Assembly: GCF_020085105.1 (NCBI RefSeq)
Contig: NC_058056.1
Span: 14,322,929 to 14,386,928, forward strand
Direction: 5' to 3'
Origin: Siniperca chuatsi
Lineage: Eukaryota > Chordata > Actinopteri > Centrarchiformes > Sinipercidae
Length of the DNA: 64,000 bases
Shown here piece after piece: positions 48,901 to 57,288 of this stretch. Below the pieces are notes generated by a model. That model saw only the letters and a list, made by a program, of their open reading frames with translations. It searched no databases and was not told the DNA's origin. The position numbers were made by a program, and so were the translations under genes. Each line of letters starts with the position of its first letter. Position 1 is the first letter of the stretch.

Positions 48901-51900
48901 TTAAAAGGCATTCAAGAGAGCAATACAGTATTGTGTAGAGTTTTTACTTTTAGGCCAGACAGTGTGTCTTTCCAAAATATGATGTCTAAATAGAGAGCCG
49001 ATGTGAAACCTGAATGTTCGGGTTTTGTTTCTAGAAGTTAGAAAATCCCACTGACATTTGTAAGTACGCTAATAACTAAAATACAGCCTTGAATATAGAA
49101 AGTAAACCCCAGCAAGATTTGTTCAAAACAGAATTACCGTTGGCTGTTTTTCTATGTCCGCTATGACATAAAATTAGTTTTTTGACAGAATCAAGAATTA
49201 AATTGCCCAGTTGTGGTTGATCTTACTGGGGGTGGAAATTCTACTGAAGAACAGCCGTCATTTTTTCAGAAAGAAATGCTGAATGAGAGATTGCATGAGA
49301 GTTACAGAAGCTAGTGGAGCAGAGGCTAGCCATTGTGCTTTACACAAATGACTATATCTGCATCATGTTTTTAGAGGAGAAGTACCTTCCACACTTCCTG
49401 TTTGTGCTTCATTAGACACTCCAACAACTGACAGTGATATACTAGAAAGAAGCAGAGACCAGCTTAAGTAGATTGCTATTAGTACCAACATAAAAATGTA
49501 ACTGATATTTGCATGTATGCTTTGAAAGCAGTCAATATGATGGTTTACCTGGATTTGAGGTGTACTGCATTGCAATCATGAGCATAGAGGAGGCAGACAG
49601 ATTGACATAGGCCGGGACTCCGCCCTCCCTCCGAGTGGAGCCCACTACAGACGAGCAAGGAGGGAAAGAATGATAATCACTTAAAAGATATATAGAGATA
49701 GTAGCAATGGTTTATGTGATTCAGAGTGTTTTGGAGTGAGTGTCACAGATTATTGCTTAATAGCTTAATAAGATTTAATGGCATAATATTTTGTTTAATT
49801 TTATAAATCACCATTACATAGGGGCAGTTTCATTATGACAGGAAGTGAATTAGTTGTCTGAATTATCTTATGATAGGTCATACTCACATATAGCCATGGG
49901 CAGGAAAGAGGTGCTCAGGTACTCAATGATGTCTTTGTGGAGGAAAGGGGGAAATGTGGCTAAAGTGGAGATCATAGTATAGGGCAAAGTGCTGAGAATA
50001 TCATCACTGAGAAAGGGCAGGAGGCAAGTTGTTGTGTAAAATATGGACTGTCCCAGATCTGATGAGAAAAGAAAAAGGAAAAAAAAGACAAAGAGAGATA
50101 CACAGACACTCATTCAATTAACAGTACATACAGTATTCACATACTGTATGTAGCCACAGATGTCAAAGTTACATTGAAGTTCAGTCATTTAATAGTAAAA
50201 CAGTAAAAAAGACAACATTTGGAATATGAGCTTTAGTTGAGGGCAATCAGCTTTCTTTAAAGCCACTGAAATAAAGTTTGCCCTCAAGAAATGTAGAGCA
50301 TTCTAGTCAAGGAGATGGGTTTTCATGCTTTTGAGCTTTTTTAACAGTGGTAAAATATTTATGAAAAACAAGAGCACTGACTGTGATGCAGCCTTCGGCC
50401 CATGAACAACAGTGTGGAAATAAGTCATTCTCAGATGTATTCTAAATGTATCAAAAAAAATAAAACATTACATTTGCCTATGTGTGTTTTCCATTTAACT
50501 TATATACTTGCACATGACAACATAAGTAAAACATTTCTCCCACTTTACATAACAAACATGCAGTCAAGTATGATACACAGAAGAGAAGGCTTATGTCTGG
50601 TGTATCCAATGGCTTATGAACGATTAAGTTGACAGGATCCAGCGTGCTCCCAATCACACCATGCATCCCTCAAGATCCTCAGCAGGACTTCTCTCCTCCA
50701 GTTACAAAAGAGGCCAAAAAAGCAGCAGTGGCTTCATGCAGGCCAGACGGCTCGAGGATGATGATGACAAACAGTGGTGCACTGGGCCTTGACTCACCAT
50801 GCTGACCGTGCTGCAGCAGGGGCACCAGGTCAAGCAGGGTCACGAGGGTCACATAGAGGCCCTGATAGTCCAGAGAGGGGTACTCTGAGAGCTGAGCGTC
50901 CCGACTCTGCTGCCCCTGCCCCCCGCGGTCTGACGGGGCATCGCGCAGAACGCTGTAAAGGAGGGAGCGAGTAACTGTAGGGTTGATGGAACTGACTTGT
51001 GGTCTTAGAGATGGGGTGAGTGGGAATGGCACAGGAAAAAGACACATGGTCATGGGCACGGCCAAATTGGAAGCTTCCTGGTTCTCCTTCCTGCCTGTGC
51101 GGGACAGAATGCTGCTCCGGGGCGGGAGGGGAGGGGAGGGAGGGTAGGGGAAGGGAACAAGGGAAAAAAAGAGACAACAAAGACACAAAAAAACAGCACA
51201 TTACATTGAAATGGCACTACAGAGACAGCGTAAATAGAAAAAAACAAACCCAGATAAACCCCACATAGGATGCAGTGTCTCACTATTTGACTGTATCACT
51301 GAAGGCACGGGCAATTTTTCCCTGCTTTGTCTGTTCAGAGTGACTTTAATTCAATTTATCTAATTTTGTCTATCTTTGCACTTGGAAAACAAAAAAACAT
51401 GAGCACAAACTGCAATGATCACTGCATCTCATGCGTATCTGGTGACAAGGAGCAAAAATATAAAAAATGGCATGTTTTCAGTGGCAACCCCATACTTCTC
51501 CAAAAAGGCACAGTGCAAATGACTGTCCCTCGATGGCTGCCATCTTCCAATCAGCAAGGTCAGAGGCTACCATTCGAAAAGGCCAATGAGCCGTGGAATT
51601 AAAAAAAAAAAAAGAACAAAAAGAAATTTCCTTGTCTTTAGTGGGGCTGTCAAGGATGGGAGTGACACCAAATTGGTTCGGGAAAATACAGAGGTGACAC
51701 TTTTGAAACATGCTTCAGCCAGTAATAAACATGTGTGTGAGGTTAGATCAAGTGCTCCTAGGTCACAGCACATGTTTATTGCACCAGAGAAATAATGTCC
51801 GTATGCATACGTTATGATACTGTATCAGTATCATCAGGAGAAATAATGAGATCCAACAGGCATATGGATTCAGGTTTCTAAAATAAATGTAACAACTAAT

Positions 51901-54900
51901 CTACAGTAGAGGAGAAACTATAATGACAAAGGAATAGGTTGTATCAGGGGGAGATGACTGGTAGCATTATGTTTGTGAGCTAATGCAGGATGGACAATTG
52001 TGTTTGCTGTCCCCTGGGGAAGGTGGTGGACATATTCAATTTTAAGGGAGGAAAAACAAAAGCAAAAACTAGTTGGGTTGAGTGTGGAGCGTCTAGGGTG
52101 GAGGAGGGGGAAGGGGGGGCCAGAGAGCATTCATGCTCTTTTTACTGCACATTATTAAAGAGCTAAGCTGTTCTATCAGGCAAATGATTGGGATTTATCA
52201 TGAGAGCCCAGATTATAAATGCTGATGTATTGTTTTGTTTTGTTTTTTATTGTTTTTGTTTGGTTTTGAAAGGTCACTCAAAAAGTAGAGTTGCAGCATT
52301 CTCGGCAAGTGAGAAAGGGGATTTCATTAAGATTTTCTTAACATAACATTAGATGCATAATGTTGAGCCTTTAGCTTAACACTGTCAACAGCAGAATGTA
52401 ACATTTTCTGACTTATCCCCTCAAAGTTATACTCTGTAAGATTTTAGTCAGTGTAGATTCATTCATAAAAGCTGCGTTATTATACAGCATAAACTCAAAC
52501 AGGATTAATTCACAACAACAGACTGTATCTCAGAGTATGACTTTTTCACTGCCCATTTCTCATATAGAAAAACATCATTATTTTGAACAATGAACATAGA
52601 CATAAACAGACACGCTGTTAGCCTACATTGAACATATACACACAAAGACACACACACATGTGCACACATACATACATACATACATACATACATACATACA
52701 TACATACAAACGACACAAACAATTACAAACATATACGACACATAAAACACATGTAGAAATGCACTGATACGGACACATGACATACATTGACTGTCAAACC
52801 CTGCACTGTCAATAACATCAATCATTGACCGTGTGCGTAGCAGTAATTCAAAGCACAATCAGACCTCCTAAATTACCAGATTTTCAGGTGTGTGTGAGGT
52901 AGAAACAAAACTGTGCTACATCCAAAATAACATCTAAACAATACTAGATATGATTGCTGCTCCCTACAGTCATTCGTATGAGTGATACAGTTTGGCATGA
53001 AGTCAGCATGGCTCACTGATGCAGAGAGCTCAGTCTGACTTGGAGAAATATGGCAAAGCTAGGCCTCATCTTTAAAGAGGCATATATAATTGTCAGTAAA
53101 TAGACAAATTTAACCCTTCTTTATTTGCTGCTCTGCTTCTGACCTGTCCTGAACCTAAAATTAGTGTGTGAGTCAGCAACCACCTCCTTTAGCTGTTTCA
53201 GTGTTTCTTTCCAGGAACATGACACATGCCTGCTCCACTTTTCGAGGCTCACTATTCTCACTCTCTCTCTCATTTTCTCTCACTGTCTTCACCCCGGGCT
53301 TCAGAAGGCACAGGTGTATGGATAATCCTTGAGTCCCTGCTGAGGAAACCAGACCCCTCTAATGGTGGGGGGAGTTATTTGTTCCACATAGCTGAGGCTA
53401 AGAGGGTCAGCTTTGGGAAAACATCAAGCAACTTTTAAAAGTGGCATCATAGCAAGTGAGTCCTTTCGCACTCAAATGACACTGCCCCTCAGAGACAAGA
53501 TCGTCACTTGAGTTTACACCGATTCCCACAGTTGCAGCCCCTGTCATGCTCCATCTGTGCCAAAGACATATGAGAGGCCATGTTTAAAACAGCACAGTGG
53601 TTGCTGGTGCTGGACCACCCTTCAGCAAAGCACAGGGTGTCCACGATGCTCAGCAGAGGAATAATCCTTTTGGGGCTGAGGCATAAAGTGTAGAATTGAG
53701 GCCAGCTGCCAATCTCAAATAGATTGCACCCTAAATTGATAATAATGATCAAAGTGGGGCATACAAGTTCTGCCTCCAGTAATCCCACCCTTTTTGTAAA
53801 TTAGCTGATAAGTTAGGACAGCACTACTATTTTCTGTGAAGCCAGCGAGCAGTGAGTCTAAACCAACCGTATGCCATACAGAAATATCCTATCACTGCAG
53901 TGAATTTTGTTATAGAAAGAAGCTCCAGCTGGGGGGGAAAAGGGGATAAGACACATTGTGAAATAATATGTGTCCAAAATGGCTGCCTACTTGGCCTGTG
54001 TTGGAGGAGGAAATTACATGCTGTTCCTTCCTCTGGCTTTCACAACACCCAGAGGAGCAGGCTGACCCTGCAACCTCAGAGCCGGAGGAGCTGCCCTCTC
54101 CGCCGGCCCCTCTGGGAAGGACAGGCCGCCCAAGGGAAGCGTTCATGTAGCAGCCGACCACTAAATCAAAAAACGTCACTGAGCCGTCTATCTCTGCTGC
54201 CGCTTTAACACAACACCATACCTACATAGGAAATCTGCTACAGTCTCTATCTTCTTCTATCGTTCAAAGCAGGGAAAGTAAGGCAGTAGACGGAGCTGGC
54301 CACTTCCCTAACTTCCCTTTGACATACTAAATTCATATTAGTCATTTAATGGTGTCACTGTCAGCCCTTTCAGAAAGTGTGTCAGAGCAAGCTACTGTAA
54401 GTTATCTCGTCTGATCATGAAGGAAGCTAAATATTACACATTCTACAGTCTGTTACTTCACCTGTTGGCTCCAGAGCAGGGTACTTACCTGAGCAGGGTT
54501 TGGGAAAAGTATTTCAGTGTGTTTGCAATGTCTGTTCCGGAGGGCACAGGATAAATATTGTGTTGCACACGGTTGTGATACTCTTGCAAGTATCGTATCT
54601 TAGAGGCAACTAGACAAAATAAAGAGCAGAGTAACAAGCAAATCAACACTAGTGAGACTATCATGGCGTGTAAAAATATTCATCTGAGTACAAAGATAGC
54701 AAATGGTTGAACATGCATGAAGCTGCTCTGTTGTTGTTTCCTGGCAAAGATTCACACTGGACAGCATGTAACATGGATGCTCCAATTATCAAGTCAAACA
54801 AAGAGTCTGTGTTCCCATGCCTCTCTGGTCTTCACCAGGTGACCTTTTTGGTACAGCAGCGAGGTCACAGGAAGCCCTAGAGGAGGCAGTGAACTATTGC

Positions 54901-56061
54901 TTACAGAAACAAGCTCATGTACAAAAGGTTGTCAGTTCAAGTCCCAAGGCAAGCTAAGAAAATGTGGTCAGGGGTGATCATGAAAGAGGACTTACTCATC
55001 CCTTAACAGATGATACTGAGGGACGTTTCAGCCCTGACAAGAGATATATGAATTAAGTTGGACCAGGTGATCGCTGACCCAGTTTCTGTGACTTTGGGCA
55101 GTAGTGTTTAGCTTCCTCCCTGACCTGTAAATAGCAAACCCCAAAATAAAATAACAGCTAGAAGGGCTTTGAGCATGTGTGGCCAAAGCCTGTGCTGCAA
55201 TACATACTGCAGCACACATGCTTCTCTCTTCTTTAATTTAAACATCTTGAGCAACAAATGATTAGACTATAGTTTTTTAACATGTTGATGCCTAAACAAC
55301 CTAATAAATGTAAAAAAATATATATAAAGGTAACAGCCACCAAAACGTTGTTTAACAGTAGAAGGCTAATCACATAAGCAGTGTTCATCTGTTTCTGATA
55401 TTAGCCTGATTACTTCTTCCATATATTGACCACTTAACAATATCAGCAACACACAACTTTAAGCCAATTGACATGGAAGCTGGAAGTATTATATACTTAA
55501 AGCGAGCTGATAAAAAGTGTGCAGAGATCATTCAGTAATATGGAAGACAAACTGAAGATAGAGGCTGCTTTCCACCTGTTCAAAAGCAATAGGAGGAAAG
55601 AGGAGGAAATGAACAACAGCCGTCAGGACGGTGTGATCAATCCACATTATCGATCAATCTAATGCCACCATATTGTTCAGCAAAGAATCTGCCAGGTCGA
55701 CCTTGAGACCAGCAGCACACCTTGCTTTTAGCACGCCCCTCAAACAGCCACGTCAATCAAAAAATATATAAAAACATGAGTGCGATCTAGCCAGAAATTG
55801 TTTTCCCTTAACATGCCGAGAAATACAGAAATATATACAGAGGCTTTCTGTGCTCTGAGCCCTCCAGCCATCCTCTGCAGTGAGAGGACGTGTTGCAACC
55901 TGCCATGGCAACCGCGGTTTCATCACCAAGGACAGCTCCCCTCATTCGCTTTCTTGGTTAAAACAAAAATCACAAATCCAGTTTCCAAACCCCCCCATGA
56001 CAAGACAGGAAAAAAACGTACACACACTGCCGTACTTACACTGCTCTGCCTTCGTAGACAT
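17902..56061 (-). CDS. unc79: UNC79, NALCN sodium-leak channel complex subunit (51 coding exons)
   Basis: UNC79 is a very large HEAT/armadillo-like protein. With UNC80 and FAM155A it forms the NALCN complex that sets neuronal resting sodium leak. I traced 51 exons from the ATG at 56061 (protein start MSTKAEQ) to the TGA at 17902-17904 (protein end SQFYPM). They total 8138 bases, equal to 2712 residues if one base missing in exon 18 is allowed for; the human protein is about 2635. Every junction has GT and AG and, except inside exon 18, every phase agrees. Matches to the human protein, recalled from memory, run end to end. A Rex3 retrotransposon, foldback elements and a LINE fragment sit in introns. 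Exon coordinates are given in the block entries that follow. Confidence 0.96.
19249..19621. mobile_element. Non-autonomous DNA transposon (MITE) with terminal inverted repeats
   Basis: The left end AGGTTCACCCAAGTTGCATA and the right end, read as reverse complement AGTTCACCCAAATTACAAA, form imperfect terminal inverted repeats of about 30 bases. The interior of about 310 bases has no open frame of note, so any transposase must be supplied in trans. It lies in the unc79 intron between exons 46 and 47. The GGTTCACCC end and the internal CATTGGGCTGGAGGCAAGAT block are familiar from fish repeat families, but I assign no formal name. Confidence 0.7.
22171..22273. repeat. Left copy of 103-bp target-site duplication
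   Basis: These 103 bases (AGACTCTGTC...CGGAAGAG) are identical, base for base, to 25475-25577. The two copies flank the Rex3 element exactly, so they are best read as an unusually long target-site duplication. Confidence 0.9.
22560..25444 (+). pseudogene. Broken Rex3 endonuclease-reverse transcriptase ORF
   Basis: The single protein expected for an RTE element is spread over all three forward frames, with about ten frame changes between recognisable segments and several stops (for example near 22600, 22764, 24233 and 25205). The catalytic YADD-type box is present as FADD at 24657-24668. No intact product can be made from this copy. The breaks are described only; no reconstruction is offered. 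Confidence 0.88.
25445..25474 (+). repeat. (GATG)n 3' tail of Rex3
   Basis: After AAGCGGAAGAA the element ends with four to five tandem GATG units and then passes into the right direct repeat. Such a tail is expected at the reverse-transcription start of Rex3-type elements. Confidence 0.85.
25475..25577. repeat. Right copy of 103-bp target-site duplication
   Basis: Identical to 22171-22273. Its right end lies 9 bases from the GT of the unc79 exon 40 splice donor (25587-25588 on the plus strand). Confidence 0.9.
25589..28488 (-). CDS. unc79: unc79 exons 33-40
   Basis: Exons 5' to 3' are 28387-28488, 27768-27884, 27130-27232, 26899-27039, 26749-26787, 26509-26621, 26152-26237 and 25589-25762, about residues 1980-2271. 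Landmarks are [11 protein letters not shown] (exon 33), [20 protein letters not shown] (exon 34), [15 protein letters not shown] (exon 35), CRDC and [17 protein letters not shown] (exon 36), GVAKQFLRC and QLAPNG (exon 38), [12 protein letters not shown] (exon 39) and [16 protein letters not shown] (exon 40). Exon 37 is a 39-base exon in phase 2-2. A fish equivalent of a longer human insertion between exons 34 and 35 was not seen. Confidence 0.92.
25725..25738 (-). promoter_or_regulatory. CTCF-like motif inside unc79 exon 40
   Basis: On the minus strand the sequence is CCAGCAGGGGGCAC, matching CCASYAGRKGGCRS at all 14 positions. It overlaps coding sequence for PAGGT, so the match could be a by-product of the codons used. 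Confidence 0.3.
28489..30087 (-). other. unc79: unc79 intron 32
   Basis: 1.6 kb between exon 32 and exon 33. It holds the LINE fragment at 29225-29700 and otherwise nothing recognisable. Confidence 0.7.
29225..29700 (-). mobile_element. LINE 3' end (L2/Rex1-like style), 5'-truncated
   Basis: On the minus strand this gives a frame with [17 protein letters not shown] and [10 protein letters not shown]. That is the conserved C-terminus of many fish LINE reverse transcriptase proteins (pattern RAFSxxAPRLWNSLP...SLxxFKxxLK). It is followed by a 3' UTR ending in a GCTATATAAATAAAG-type sequence and a short ATT-rich tail near 29225-29250. The copy is 5' truncated, lies in unc79 intron 32, and is in the same orientation as unc79. 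The clade is uncertain. Confidence 0.65.
30088..31371 (-). CDS. unc79: unc79 exon 32, large disordered acidic exon
   Basis: A single 1284-base exon encoding about residues 1552-1979. It starts [18 protein letters not shown] and is rich in Ser, Asp, Glu and Pro. A very acidic run ([14 protein letters not shown]) near its 3' part precedes [20 protein letters not shown] and the helical end [15 protein letters not shown]. Low complexity and charge suggest a disordered linker, while the surrounding exons encode helical repeats. The 3' end has two possible donors 21 bases apart in the same phase: GTAAGA at 30086-30087 and GTGAGC at 30107-30108 (both on the minus strand). Confidence 0.93.
31498..33077 (-). 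CDS. unc79: unc79 exons 28-31
   Basis: Exons 5' to 3' are 32740-33077, 32419-32601, 32047-32209 and 31498-31647, about residues 1274-1551. Landmarks are [20 protein letters not shown] and [14 protein letters not shown] (exon 28), [12 protein letters not shown] and [14 protein letters not shown] (exon 29), [17 protein letters not shown] (exon 30) and [20 protein letters not shown] (exon 31). All phases agree and donors are canonical. Confidence 0.94.
33483..37600 (-). CDS. unc79: unc79 exons 21-27
   Basis: Exons 5' to 3' are 37521-37600, 37221-37369, 36955-37112, 35350-35531, 34526-34727, 34252-34434 and 33483-33551, about residues 932-1273. Landmarks are [15 protein letters not shown] (exon 21), [20 protein letters not shown] (exon 22), [15 protein letters not shown] (exon 23), [12 protein letters not shown] (exon 24), [20 protein letters not shown] (exon 25) and [20 protein letters not shown] (exon 26). 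Exon 27 is 69 bases in phase 1-1 and encodes a [16 protein letters not shown] stretch. It was placed from splice sites and frame and not from homology, so it is the least certain of the block and may be a cassette exon. Confidence 0.9.
33641..33702. repeat. CA / CATA microsatellite
   Basis: A mixed run of CA and CATA units in the intron between unc79 exons 27 and 28-side sequence (just upstream of exon 27 on the minus strand). Confidence 0.85.
34850..35075 (+). repeat. Teleost dispersed repeat (ATTAGTCGA...TTGTGATGGGC)
   Basis: The phrases AATTAGTCGAC, CAAGCAAAAATGCCAAAC, GAGAATTTGCTGCTTTTCT, TTTGGGTTTTGGAC and CAATTTGAAGATGTCACCTT occur in order. I know this series from a high-copy fish repeat that usually begins and ends with TTAATCGATTAATCG. 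The copy lies in unc79 intron 24 and is a fragment. A reverse-oriented fragment of the same family is at about 2055-2190. Confidence 0.6.
37442..37493. repeat. 52-bp repeat, copy 1
   Basis: Matches 40646-40697 at 50 of 52 positions (core TTCCTTCTGAGGAAAAAGTA). It sits about 27 bases downstream of the unc79 exon 21 donor. Confidence 0.85.
37745..38219. mobile_element. Foldback element family, copy A (5' end missing)
   Basis: Shares ordered blocks with copies at 41605-42167 and 48424-48905: AGCTTAGCATAAA, GGGAAACAGCT-like, TATGGATTAAA(C/G)AAAC, GCTAAGCTAAC, AGTGGTATCAATCTTCT, CAGCAAGAAAGC, ATAAGCGTATTT and CCCAAAATGTCAAA. Its right end is the arm that in the complete copy B is matched by an inverted left arm. 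It has no coding capacity and lies in the unc79 intron between exons 20 and 21. Confidence 0.7.
38220..38520. mobile_element. Further fragments of the same foldback family
   Basis: Two fragments follow copy A. Bases 38220-38317 contain ATATGAAGCTACAACCAG, TAGCTTAGCTTAGCTAA and CAAATAAGCATATTTTCC. Bases 38430-38520 contain AAGATAAGCTAACCTTCGGC, GAATCGATCTTGTCATCTGA and GAATAAGC. The second is bracketed by the 18-base direct repeat at 38401-38418 and 38527-38544 (17 of 18 identical). Confidence 0.55.
38553..43502 (-). CDS. unc79: unc79 exons 14-20
   Basis: Exons 5' to 3' are 43272-43502, 42714-42904, 41184-41307, 40306-40446, 39552-39766, 38991-39218 and 38553-38682, about residues 513-932. 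Landmarks are [20 protein letters not shown] (exon 14), [17 protein letters not shown] (exon 15), [18 protein letters not shown] (exon 16), [20 protein letters not shown] (exon 17), [17 protein letters not shown] and [16 protein letters not shown] (exon 18), and [20 protein letters not shown] (exon 19). Exon 18 is 215 bases. Its upstream part reads [19 protein letters not shown] in the incoming frame and its downstream part reads in another frame, so a one-base deficit lies near 39708-39710. Confidence 0.9.
40646..40697. repeat. 52-bp repeat, copy 2
   Basis: Near-identical partner of 37442-37493. It lies in unc79 intron 16. Confidence 0.85.
41605..42167. mobile_element. Foldback element family, copy B (both arms present)
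   Basis: The left arm TAAAGGAATAGTTTAGG...GGAAATACGCTTATTTGCTT...AAGAGTTAGATGAGA is, after reverse complementing, the same sequence as the right arm seen in copies A and C (TCTCATCTAACTCTCAGCAAGAAAGC...). The element of about 560 bases could therefore fold into a long hairpin. It has no open frame of note and lies in unc79 intron 15. It looks like a non-autonomous DNA element, but I do not know its superfamily. Confidence 0.7.
43639..46477 (-). CDS. unc79: unc79 exons 9-13, cysteine-rich segment
   Basis: Exons 5' to 3' are 46389-46477, 45944-45984, 45460-45488, 44002-44231 and 43639-43810, about residues 326-512. Exons 10 and 11 are only 41 and 29 bases; both join in perfect phase. The segment has many Cys and His residues: ICEECSQRI (exon 9), ICQKK (exon 11), then [30 protein letters not shown] and [10 protein letters not shown] (exon 12). 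Paired CxxC-type motifs suggest metal binding, which is inference. Exon 13 has the [13 protein letters not shown] helix and [17 protein letters not shown]. Confidence 0.92.
44256..44286. repeat. (GGA)n microsatellite
   Basis: A GGA trinucleotide run 25 bases upstream (transcript sense) of the unc79 exon 12 acceptor. On the transcript strand it forms a TCC-rich polypyrimidine region. Confidence 0.8.
44287..47912 (-). other. unc79: unc79 introns around exons 9-11
   Basis: Between exon 12 and exon 8, apart from the small exons 9-11, I see only AT-rich sequence without genes or clear repeats. The stretch 46980-47700 is locally richer in C and G and has no supported coding sequence. Confidence 0.5.
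47913..50058 (-). CDS. unc79: unc79 exons 4-8
   Basis: Exons 5' to 3' are 49888-50058, 49549-49644, 49386-49441, 48110-48239 and 47913-47977, about residues 153-325. Landmarks are [20 protein letters not shown] and [14 protein letters not shown] (exon 4), [20 protein letters not shown] (exon 5), [19 protein letters not shown] (exon 6), [19 protein letters not shown] and [20 protein letters not shown] (exon 7) and [20 protein letters not shown] (exon 8). All phases agree. Confidence 0.94.
48424..48905. mobile_element. Foldback element family, copy C
   Basis: Begins TAAGAGGAATAGGC with GAGCTTATTTGCC and CCAAGAGTTA, the degraded left arm. It ends GCAAGAAAGTTAATAAGCGT and CCAAATGTCAAACTATT, the right arm. 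Internally it shares TTAGCTTAGCTTGGCATAAA and GCTAAGCTAAGCTAACCG with copies A and B. It lies in unc79 intron 6. Confidence 0.7.
50798..56061 (-). CDS. unc79: unc79 exons 1-3 (N-terminus)
   Basis: Coding exon 1 is 56040-56061 and encodes MSTKAEQ plus one base. Exon 2 is 54489-54609 ([20 protein letters not shown]...FSQTLL). Exon 3 is 50798-51111 ([20 protein letters not shown]...[20 protein letters not shown]). I chose the ATG at 56061 because it gives the same first residues as the human protein as I remember it and is followed directly by a consensus GTAAGT donor. The short first coding exon explains why no long open frame marks the gene start. Confidence 0.9.
51112..54488 (-). other. unc79: unc79 intron 2 (3.4 kb)
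   Basis: Holds an A-run at about 51600-51613 and a tetranucleotide repeat at 52667-52708. I find no nested gene. The open frame near 53852-54208 on the + strand has no recognisable domain. Confidence 0.55.
52667..52708. repeat. (CATA)n microsatellite
   Basis: About ten tandem CATA units in unc79 intron 2. Confidence 0.92.
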
Positions 56062-56232
56062 TTCGCAGACACTTGGGGAAACATAAAACCCAGACTGTCA
56101 ATTGTTTTAGTGTTTTTTTTTCCTCCCCGGCGTTGTGTTTCCCTCAGTCGTGAAAAAGTGAATAGGCTATAGGCTACCCCCCTTGCAGCCCAGGCTCGGC
56201 TTGATTGTACCACTCTGCGCGATGGATTTATA
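56062..56232 (-). promoter_or_regulatory. unc79: Candidate unc79 5' UTR and TATA-type core promoter
   Basis: On the minus strand GTATAAATCC (TATAAA at plus 56227-56232) lies about 170 bases upstream of the unc79 ATG. Transcription would start near 56197. The region around 56150-56300 is locally rich in CpG compared with its surroundings. Other, more distant first exons cannot be excluded. Confidence 0.35.
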
Positions 56233-57058
56233 CACTGTGGCTTTTTAGCGGTGGTGCGGTCGTTTTCGTGAGCTGTCAGCGGAATTAAAACGAAGACCCG
56301 TTTTGTGAGTCAGTTTTTTAATTGTAAGAATTGCATTCATTCACGGCGGAGAGGAATGTTGGTATGCATCTGCCACAGCATACCTTTCCAAATGGACTGA
56401 TCCGGCTTTGACAAATTGTCATTCAAGAATTCTAACAACCCTATCAGCCCACTTTGAAGTGATTATACGAGGGAAATACCAAGGACCTCAGTGTATTTGC
56501 ATAGATATTCCTGCGCATTTGTGTTGCATATAAAAGGATAAACATGCAACAGATGGTTGCCACACATTGTCATAATCAGAATCATGTCATGTCCTGGAGG
56601 AAGATTATATCTTAACATATTTTTTGGTTTTCATGTTTTATATTTTTGTTTGTGATTGACAATATTTCCTGAATTTTGGTAACAAGCAGTGAATACAGGT
56701 CTATAATTAGGCTAATATTAATCCCCATTATCACCTGAAAGCCTTAAAGAGTAAATTATCATTAAGTCACCTATCAATAAATGTTTATATACCATTTTTT
56801 AAGCCTGCCATAAATTAAGCAATTTTTTAAATTAAGTTCTTTCAGAGCAAAGTGCAACTGAAAGATAAACAGACTTCAGGCTCTGAAGCACTGACAGACC
56901 CTTCCCATTATAGTTTGTGCCAAGAACTGATGGAGTATTTCCAACTCATCTCCAGCTGATTTGGGAGCAACATCCTGGAATGACCCCAGTGCTTGTTACT
57001 ACTGTTTATGTTTTTCCTCAAAGTGTGTGGAGGCAAATATTGAGCAAATATTATAGCA

Positions 57059-57063
<5 letters not shown>

Positions 57064-57120
<57 letters not shown>
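57064..57120. repeat. (AT)n microsatellite
   Basis: About 28 AT units between the unc79 5' end and the cox8 3' UTR. Confidence 0.92.
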
Positions 57121-57123
<3 letters not shown>

Positions 57124-57167
57124 ATGTCTTAGAAATAAAACATACCACAGCATGTGATGTCAAAGTC

Positions 57168-57173
57168 TTTATT
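57168..57173 (-). terminator. cox8b: Poly(A) signal AATAAA for cox8
   Basis: AATAAA on the minus strand about 115 bases after the cox8 stop codon, a normal spacing for this short gene. Confidence 0.6.
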
Positions 57174-57288
57174 CAGGGAAACTGTTTCATCATCAAGTTT
57201 TACTTCCCTTCATAACATTTTACACAGTGGAAAGACGCAATAATAATAGTGCATGGGTGTCTTCCTGAATGGAGAGTTCTTGCAGAAG

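Noticed and set aside
52600-52860. CATA and CA repeats as a CRISPR-like or structured array
   Set aside because: The units are plain tetranucleotide microsatellites with no spacers. CRISPR arrays are not expected in a vertebrate nuclear genome.
53852-54208. 118-codon + strand open frame in unc79 intron 2
   Set aside because: No domain, no signal or hydrophobic pattern, and no matching splice structure. Treated as chance.
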